In this document: in pieces, positions 59,286 to 64,000 of the stretch
Layout: each line of letters starts with the position of its first letter
Numbering within the stretch: the stretch's first letter is position 1
From: Desemzia incerta
Lineage (GTDB): Bacteria > Bacillota > Bacilli > Lactobacillales > Carnobacteriaceae
Length of the DNA: 64,000 bases
Reading direction: 5' to 3'
Assembly (NCBI RefSeq): GCF_900115825.1
Contig: NZ_FOXW01000007.1
Span: 1 to 64,000, forward strand
The notes under the pieces: model-generated
Databases searched by the model: none
Seen by the model: the letters and a program-made list of their open reading frames with translations, nothing else
What the model was told of the DNA's origin: nothing
Position numbers and translations under genes: made by a program

Positions 59286-59366
59286 GAGAGCGGAGCATGG
59301 CGTTCAGCTTACTGGATATAAGAATACGGCTTATAGGCGCGTAAGTTGCTATGTGCAGCTCGTCTA
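59286..59366 (+). repeat. Modular stem-loop element D (type 2), after rplL
   Basis: It shares GAGAGCG-AGCA, GATATAAG and CTTATAGGCGCGT with element C. Stems: GAGC/GCTC, GCATGGC/GCTATGTGC and CAGCTTAC/GTAAGTTG (C has TTGCTC/GAGCAG). The long apical hairpin of C is replaced by seven bases. Five bases separate it from element B. Confidence 0.8.
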
Positions 59367-59385
59367 GAGACCGGAGCAAACCGTT
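59367..59385 (+). repeat. Isolated 5' half of a stem-loop element
   Basis: GAGACCGGAGCAAACCGTT matches the 5' box of the element family directly after element D, but I find no matching 3' half before the rsmC-like gene. It may be a degenerate third copy. Confidence 0.55.
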
Positions 59386-59468
59386 CCGTTAACTGAATTG
59401 GTAGATAAGTCTAAAATTTAGCGTTCACATAAAGACAGATAGAACGCATAAGCAAGGAGTGAGTAATC

Positions 59469-60074
59469 ATGTCAGATCATTATTATACAAGCAACCCGCA
59501 TGCGAAAAGCGAGGTCGTTTCTTGGGAATATACGTTAAGAGGAAATGAATTTCAGTTTACGACAGACTCAGGAGTATTCTCTAAAGCGACAGTTGATTTT
59601 GGCTCACGTTTATTGATTGAAACAGTCGACTTTAATGAATTGCCTGAAGGAGATTTGTTAGACGTAGGGTGCGGATATGGACCAATGGGGTTAGCTTTAG
59701 CGAAAGAAGATCCGAAACGCATCGTTGAAATGGTGGATGTAAATGAACGTGCAATCGGATTAGCGCAGCAAAATGCACAAAAAAACAACATTTCTAATGT
59801 TCTTATTCATACATCTAATATTTATGATGAAGTAAAAGGTACAGAATTGGCAGCTGTTTTTAGTAATCCTCCAATCCGTGCCGGAAAAAAAGTGGTGCAT
59901 GAAATTTTGACCGGTGCATTTGAAAAATTGACAGTCGGCGGCATGTTGATGGTTGTCATCCAAAAGAAACAAGGTGCTCCAAGTGCAATGTCTAAAATGG
60001 AAGAAACCTTCGGCAATGCGGAAGTTGTGACCAAAGACAAAGGCTATTGGATTATAAAAAGTGTAAAAGAATAA
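59469..60074 (+). CDS. Class I SAM-dependent methyltransferase (RsmC-like, YbxB)
   Basis: A 201-aa methyltransferase. LLDVGCGYGPMGLALAKE (residues ~60-77) is the SAM-binding motif I; FSNPPIRAGKKVVHEI (~130) contains the NPP(I/Y) catalytic motif of N-methyltransferases acting on guanine or adenine, as in 16S rRNA methyltransferase RsmC. It keeps the Bacillus YbxB position between rplL and rpoB. AAGGAG ribosome site. The rRNA target is inferred from family and position. Confidence 0.9.
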   Translation: MSDHYYTSNPHAKSEVVSWEYTLRGNEFQFTTDSGVFSKATVDFGSRLLIETVDFNELPEGDLLDVGCGYGPMGLALAKEDPKRIVEMVDVNERAIGLAQQNAQKNNISNVLIHTSNIYDEVKGTELAAVFSNPPIRAGKKVVHEILTGAFEKLTVGGMLMVVIQKKQGAPSAMSKMEETFGNAEVVTKDKGYWIIKSVKE

Positions 60075-60075
60075 A

Positions 60076-60130
60076 AGCATTCGTCCTTTGAGTAAGATTT
60101 TTATCTTGCGAGAGGGAGGAATGTTTTTTT
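60076..60130 (+). terminator. Terminator of the RsmC-like gene
   Basis: GCATTCgTCC pairs with GGAGGAATG and an inner AAGAT/ATCTT stem is present; a TTTTTTT run follows. Confidence 0.85.
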
Positions 60131-60185
60131 ATTGAAAAAGTTGTCGTTGTCCACTAAATAGACAAAATATAGAACAAAAATAGGC

Positions 60186-60214
60186 TTGACTATTTAAGTA
60201 GATAAGAGTAAAAT
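60186..60214 (+). promoter_or_regulatory. rpoB promoter
   Basis: TTGACT and TAAAAT with 17-bp spacing, predicting a start near 60221 and a leader of about 240 nt before rpoB. Confidence 0.82.
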
Positions 60215-60220
60215 CAATAG

Positions 60221-60459
60221 ATGCAGTAGTATCTAAAAAAATAAGCTGTTGATTTGAAATATTGTCCAAATCAATGGGTTATGTATGCAAAACAAAAGAA
60301 AATGTGCTTTTTTTGAAAAAGTTACGGATCTTTTGGTTTTTTTTTGCCTAAAAACAGGGTAGGAATCGCCTTTTTCAGCAAGTTTTTCATTTGTAACACA
60401 AATGTAATATAAGGTGGCATACAGGAAGATACGAATAATCTTTTTAAGGGGTGAACAGG
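60221..60459 (+). ncRNA. Long structured rpoB 5' leader (possible lacto-rpoB RNA)
   Basis: A ~240-nt untranslated leader with a hairpin TTGATTTG/CAAATCAA at 60249-60274 and another CATTTGT/ACAAATG with a 3-nt loop at 60388-60404, separated by runs of T. Lactobacillales are known to carry a conserved RNA motif (lacto-rpoB) in this position. I cannot confirm its consensus here; no gene is present in this stretch. Confidence 0.5.
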
Positions 60460-63400
60460 TTGGCAGGCCACTTAGTAAATTACGGTAAACACCGTACACG
60501 TAGAAGTTATGCACGTATCAATGAAGTTTTAGAACTGCCGAATCTGATTGAAATCCAATCAGACTCATATCAATGGTTCTTAGATGAAGGATTACGTGAA
60601 ATGTTTAGAGATATTTCACCAATCGAAGACTTCGCAGGAAACTTATCACTAGAGTTTTTGGATTACACATTACAAGAACCAAAATACTCTGTTTCAGAAG
60701 CTCGTGCTCATGACGCAAATTATTCCGCACCTATATATGTAAAATTACGCTTGATCAACAAAGAAACTGGGGAAGTAAAAGACCAAGAAGTATTCTTTGG
60801 TGATTTCCCATTAATGACTGAAATGGGTACTTTTATTATCAATGGAGCTGAGCGTGTTATTGTTTCTCAATTAGTTCGCTCACCAGGTGTGTATTTCAAC
60901 TTGAAGATTGATAAAAATGGCCGCGAAAGTTTCGGTTCTACATTGATCCCTAACCGTGGAGCTTGGTTAGAATTTGAAACAGATGCTAAAAACATTACGT
61001 ATGTACGTATCGACCGTACGCGTAAAATTCCTTTGAGTGTACTTGTTCGTGCGTTAGGGTTCGGTTCTGATGATCAAATCTTAGACATTTTTGGTTCAAA
61101 CGAATCATTGAACTTAACATTAGAAAAAGACATTCATAAAAATGCGAGCGACTCTCGTACAGAAGAAGCCCTTAAAGATGTATACGAACGACTACGTCCA
61201 GGTGAGCCGAAAACAGCTGACAGCTCAAGAAGCTTACTAACAGCTCGTTTCTTCGATCCAAAACGTTATGACTTGGCAGCAGTAGGTCGTTACAAAGTAA
61301 ATAAAAAATTAAGCCTGAAAACTCGTTTGTTCAACCAAACAGTAGCAGAAACATTGATCGATTCTGAAACAGGAGAAATCATTGTAGAAGCTGGTACGCT
61401 ATTAGACCGCGACCAAATGAACAAATTGGAAGAGCACTTGGACAATGGATTGAACAATGTTACTTTCTATCCAAGTGAAGATGGTGTAGTTCCAGAACCT
61501 ATCACATTGCAAATCGTAAAAGTTTATTCTAAAGAAGATCCTGAACGCATTGTAAACGTGATTGGTAACGGAAATGTTTCAGAAGACCACAAACATGTGA
61601 CTCCTGCAGATATCCTTGCATCAATGAGCTACTTCTTCAACTTGCAAGAAGGCATCGGCAACGTAGACGACATTGACCACTTAGGTAACCGTCGTATCCG
61701 TTCAGTTGGTGAATTGCTGCAAAACCAATACCGTATTGGTTTGTCTCGTATGGAACGTGTGGTTCGTGAACGTATGTCTATTCAAGATATGTCTACTGTA
61801 ACACCACAACAATTGATCAATATTCGTCCAGTTGTAGCATCAATCAAAGAATTCTTTGGTTCTTCTCAATTGTCTCAATTCATGGACCAAACAAACCCAT
61901 TAGGAGAGTTGACGCACAAACGTCGTTTATCTGCCTTAGGGCCCGGCGGTTTGACAAGAGACCGTGCTGGATACGAAGTTCGAGACGTTCACTATTCTCA
62001 CTATGGCCGTATGTGTCCTATCGAGACTCCTGAAGGTCCCAACATCGGATTGATCAACAGTTTATCTAGTTTTGCTAAAGTAAACAAATTTGGTTTCATC
62101 GAAACACCGTACCGTCGTGTGGATCGTGAAACTGGAAAAGTAACAGAGCACATCGATTATTTAACAGCTGACGAAGAAGATAATTACGTTATCGCTCAAG
62201 CGAATGCTCCATTAAACGAAGATGGTACATTTACAAATGATATCGTTCTAGCTCGTTACAAAGATGAAAACTTAGAGATGTCTGTATCTCGTGTAGACTA
62301 CATGGACGTTTCACCTAAACAAGTAGTTGCCGTTGCGACAGCATGTATTCCTTTCTTGGAAAACGATGACTCCAACCGTGCCTTGATGGGTGCCAACATG
62401 CAGCGTCAAGCTGTACCGTTGATCAAACCAGATGCTCCTTTAGTAGGAACTGGTATGGAACATGTAACTGCAAGAGACTCTGGAGCAGCTATGATTTGTA
62501 AGAATGACGGAATTGTTGAGTATGTAGATGCTGATCAAATCCGTGTTCGCCGCGACAATGGCGCTTTGGACAAATATTCAGTAATCAAATTCCAACGTTC
62601 TAACTCAGGTACTTCTTACAACCAAAATCCGATCGTTTCTAAAGGCGACCGTGTAGACAAAGGTGAAATTTTAGCTGATGGTCCATCAATGGATCAAGGT
62701 GAAATGGCACTTGGTCAAAACCCGGTAGTTGCTTTCATGACTTATGACGGATACAACTTTGAGGATGCTATCATCATGAGTGAACGTTTAGTAAAAGATG
62801 ACGTTTATACTTCTATCCATATTGAAGAATATGAATCAGAAGCTCGTGATACAAAACTTGGACCTGAAGAAATCACTCGTGAACTTCCAAACGTCGGTGA
62901 CGACGCATTGAAGAACTTGAACGAAATGGGTATTATCCGTATCGGTGCTGAAGTTAAAGATGGCGACTTGTTAGTAGGTAAAGTTACTCCTAAAGGGGTT
63001 ACGGAATTATCTGCTGAAGAACGCTTGCTGCACGCGATCTTTGGAGAAAAAGCTCGTGAAGTCAGAGATACTTCATTACGCGTACCTCATGGTGGCGGCG
63101 GAATCGTTCATGATGTTAAGATCTTTACTCGTGAAGCCGGCGATGAATTATCACCAGGTGTAAATATGTTAGTTCGTGTTTATATCGTTCAAAAACGTAA
63201 AATCAACGTTGGGGATAAAATGGCTGGACGTCATGGTAATAAAGGGGTCGTTTCCCTGATCTTGCCTGAAGAAGATATGCCGTTCTTACCAGATGGTACA
63301 CCAGTTGATATCATGTTGAATCCACTTGGGGTTCCTTCTCGTATGAATATTGGACAAGTATTTGAAACACATATGGGTATGGCTGCTCGTCGTTTAGGTA

Positions 63401-64000
63401 TTCGTATCGCAACTCCAGTATTTGACGGAGTTCGTGAAGAAGACTTATGGGCTACTGTTAAAGAAGCCGGTATGGCAGCAGATGCTAAGACAGTATTGTA
63501 TGATGGACGTACAGGTGAACCATTTGATAACCGTGTAACCGTTGGGGTTATGTACATGATCAAATTGGCTCACATGGTTGACGACAAATTACATGCTCGT
63601 TCTACTGGACCATACTCTCTTGTTACACAACAACCATTGGGTGGTAAAGCTCAATTCGGTGGACAACGTTTTGGTGAGATGGAAGTTTGGGCTCTTGAAG
63701 CTTATGGAGCTGCTTATACTTTACAAGAAATCTTAACGTACAAATCCGATGATGTTGTTGGACGTGTGAAAACATACGAAGCAATCGTTAAAGGTGAACC
63801 AATTCCGACTCCTGGTGTTCCTGAATCTTTCCGTGTATTAGTAAAAGAGTTGCAATCTCTTGGACTAGACATGAAAGTATTGGACGCACAAGACGAAGAA
63901 ATTGAATTACGCGATATGGACGATGACGATGACATCGGTACTGTTGATGCGTTGAGCAAATACGCTGAAGAACAAGAAAGAGTTAGACAAGAACAAGAAA
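60460..64000 (+). CDS. rpoB: DNA-directed RNA polymerase subunit beta (3' end outside window)
   Basis: The first ~1180 residues of the RNA polymerase beta subunit, catalytic partner of RpoC. The start is TTG at 60460 with AAGGGGTG upstream ([19 protein letters not shown]). The rifampicin-site region [13 protein letters not shown] ... [13 protein letters not shown] lies near residues 464-495 and shows no obvious resistance change. [19 protein letters not shown] and the [19 protein letters not shown] active-site segments are intact. The end reaches the acidic DMDDDDD tail typical of lactic acid bacteria, so only a few codons are missing. Confidence 0.97.
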   Translation, partial: MAGHLVNYGKHRTRRSYARINEVLELPNLIEIQSDSYQWFLDEGLREMFRDISPIEDFAGNLSLEFLDYTLQEPKYSVSEARAHDANYSAPIYVKLRLINKETGEVKDQEVFFGDFPLMTEMGTFIINGAERVIVSQLVRSPGVYFNLKIDKNGRESFGSTLIPNRGAWLEFETDAKNITYVRIDRTRKIPLSVLVRALGFGSDDQILDIFGSNESLNLTLEKDIHKNASDSRTEEALKDVYERLRPGEPKTADSSRSLLTARFFDPKRYDLAAVGRYKVNKKLSLKTRLFNQTVAETLIDSETGEIIVEAGTLLDRDQMNKLEEHLDNGLNNVTFYPSEDGVVPEPITLQIVKVYSKEDPERIVNVIGNGNVSEDHKHVTPADILASMSYFFNLQEGIGNVDDIDHLGNRRIRSVGELLQNQYRIGLSRMERVVRERMSIQDMSTVTPQQLINIRPVVASIKEFFGSSQLSQFMDQTNPLGELTHKRRLSALGPGGLTRDRAGYEVRDVHYSHYGRMCPIETPEGPNIGLINSLSSFAKVNKFGFIETPYRRVDRETGKVTEHIDYLTADEEDNYVIAQANAPLNEDGTFTNDIVLARYKDENLEMSVSRVDYMDVSPKQVVAVATACIPFLENDDSNRALMGANMQRQAVPLIKPDAPLVGTGMEHVTARDSGAAMICKNDGIVEYVDADQIRVRRDNGALDKYSVIKFQRSNSGTSYNQNPIVSKGDRVDKGEILADGPSMDQGEMALGQNPVVAFMTYDGYNFEDAIIMSERLVKDDVYTSIHIEEYESEARDTKLGPEEITRELPNVGDDALKNLNEMGIIRIGAEVKDGDLLVGKVTPKGVTELSAEERLLHAIFGEKAREVRDTSLRVPHGGGGIVHDVKIFTREAGDELSPGVNMLVRVYIVQKRKINVGDKMAGRHGNKGVVSLILPEEDMPFLPDGTPVDIMLNPLGVPSRMNIGQVFETHMGMAARRLGIRIATPVFDGVREEDLWATVKEAGMAADAKTVLYDGRTGEPFDNRVTVGVMYMIKLAHMVDDKLHARSTGPYSLVTQQPLGGKAQFGGQRFGEMEVWALEAYGAAYTLQEILTYKSDDVVGRVKTYEAIVKGEPIPTPGVPESFRVLVKELQSLGLDMKVLDAQDEEIELRDMDDDDDIGTVDALSKYAEEQERVRQEQE

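Overview
The window is low-GC Gram-positive DNA with AGGAGG-type ribosome binding sites, frequent TTG/GTG starts and the classical Firmicutes core gene order. The gene set points to Lactobacillales, most likely Carnobacteriaceae (a Carnobacterium-like organism): an OhrR/Ohr pair, Lactobacillales-type dUTPase, T-box control of cysE-cysS, ispD without ispF, and an RpoB with an acidic C-terminal tail. The genus is inferred, since I could not search a database.

Region 1 (1-3.7 kb): the end of an rRNA operon (5S rRNA and its terminator), an O6-alkylguanine-DNA alkyltransferase, a homodimer-type ABC exporter and a TspO-like membrane protein. Region 2 (3.8-11.8 kb): an almost complete flavin-based extracellular electron transfer (EET) locus, eetB, ndh2, eetA-dmkB, pplA and fmnB-dmkA, followed by a NodB-type deacetylase. 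Together these genes would pass electrons from NADH through a dedicated demethylmenaquinone pool to a surface flavolipoprotein that FmnB flavinylates. A strong unassigned palindrome sits just upstream of the pplA promoter.

Region 3 (12-24.4 kb): an msmK/ugpC-type sugar ABC ATPase with a cre-overlapped promoter, then the conserved block dut-radA-yacL-ispD-gltX-(Cys T-box)-cysE-cysS-mrnC-rlmB-yacP-sigH. Region 4 (24.5-53.2 kb) is a ~29 kb accessory block wedged between sigH and rpmG, which are neighbours in Bacillus. It holds an AraC/GH39-like regulator, an M20 hydrolase plus MFS transporter, ohrR-ohr, a MarR-controlled heterodimeric ABC exporter, fetAB, a MupG-type muramidase, PTS-IIC plus panE-like genes, asparaginase, a uracil permease under PyrR-like control, and three broken genes (azoR, sortase, VOC). 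Region 5 (53.3-64 kb): rpmG-secE-nusG, a two-gene interruption, then rplK-rplA-rplJ-rplL-rsmC-rpoB with L1 and L10 autoregulatory leaders. rpoB runs off the window.

The most unusual signal is non-coding. A family of modular stem-loop elements (54429-54671 and 59162-59385) follows nusG and rplL. Four copies share an outer stem and carry one of two inner modules, and several stems are kept by compensatory base changes. Other structured stretches are a ~200-bp inverted repeat after the deacetylase gene, a ~305-bp MITE-like element before dut, and tandem inverted repeats after the ABC exporter.
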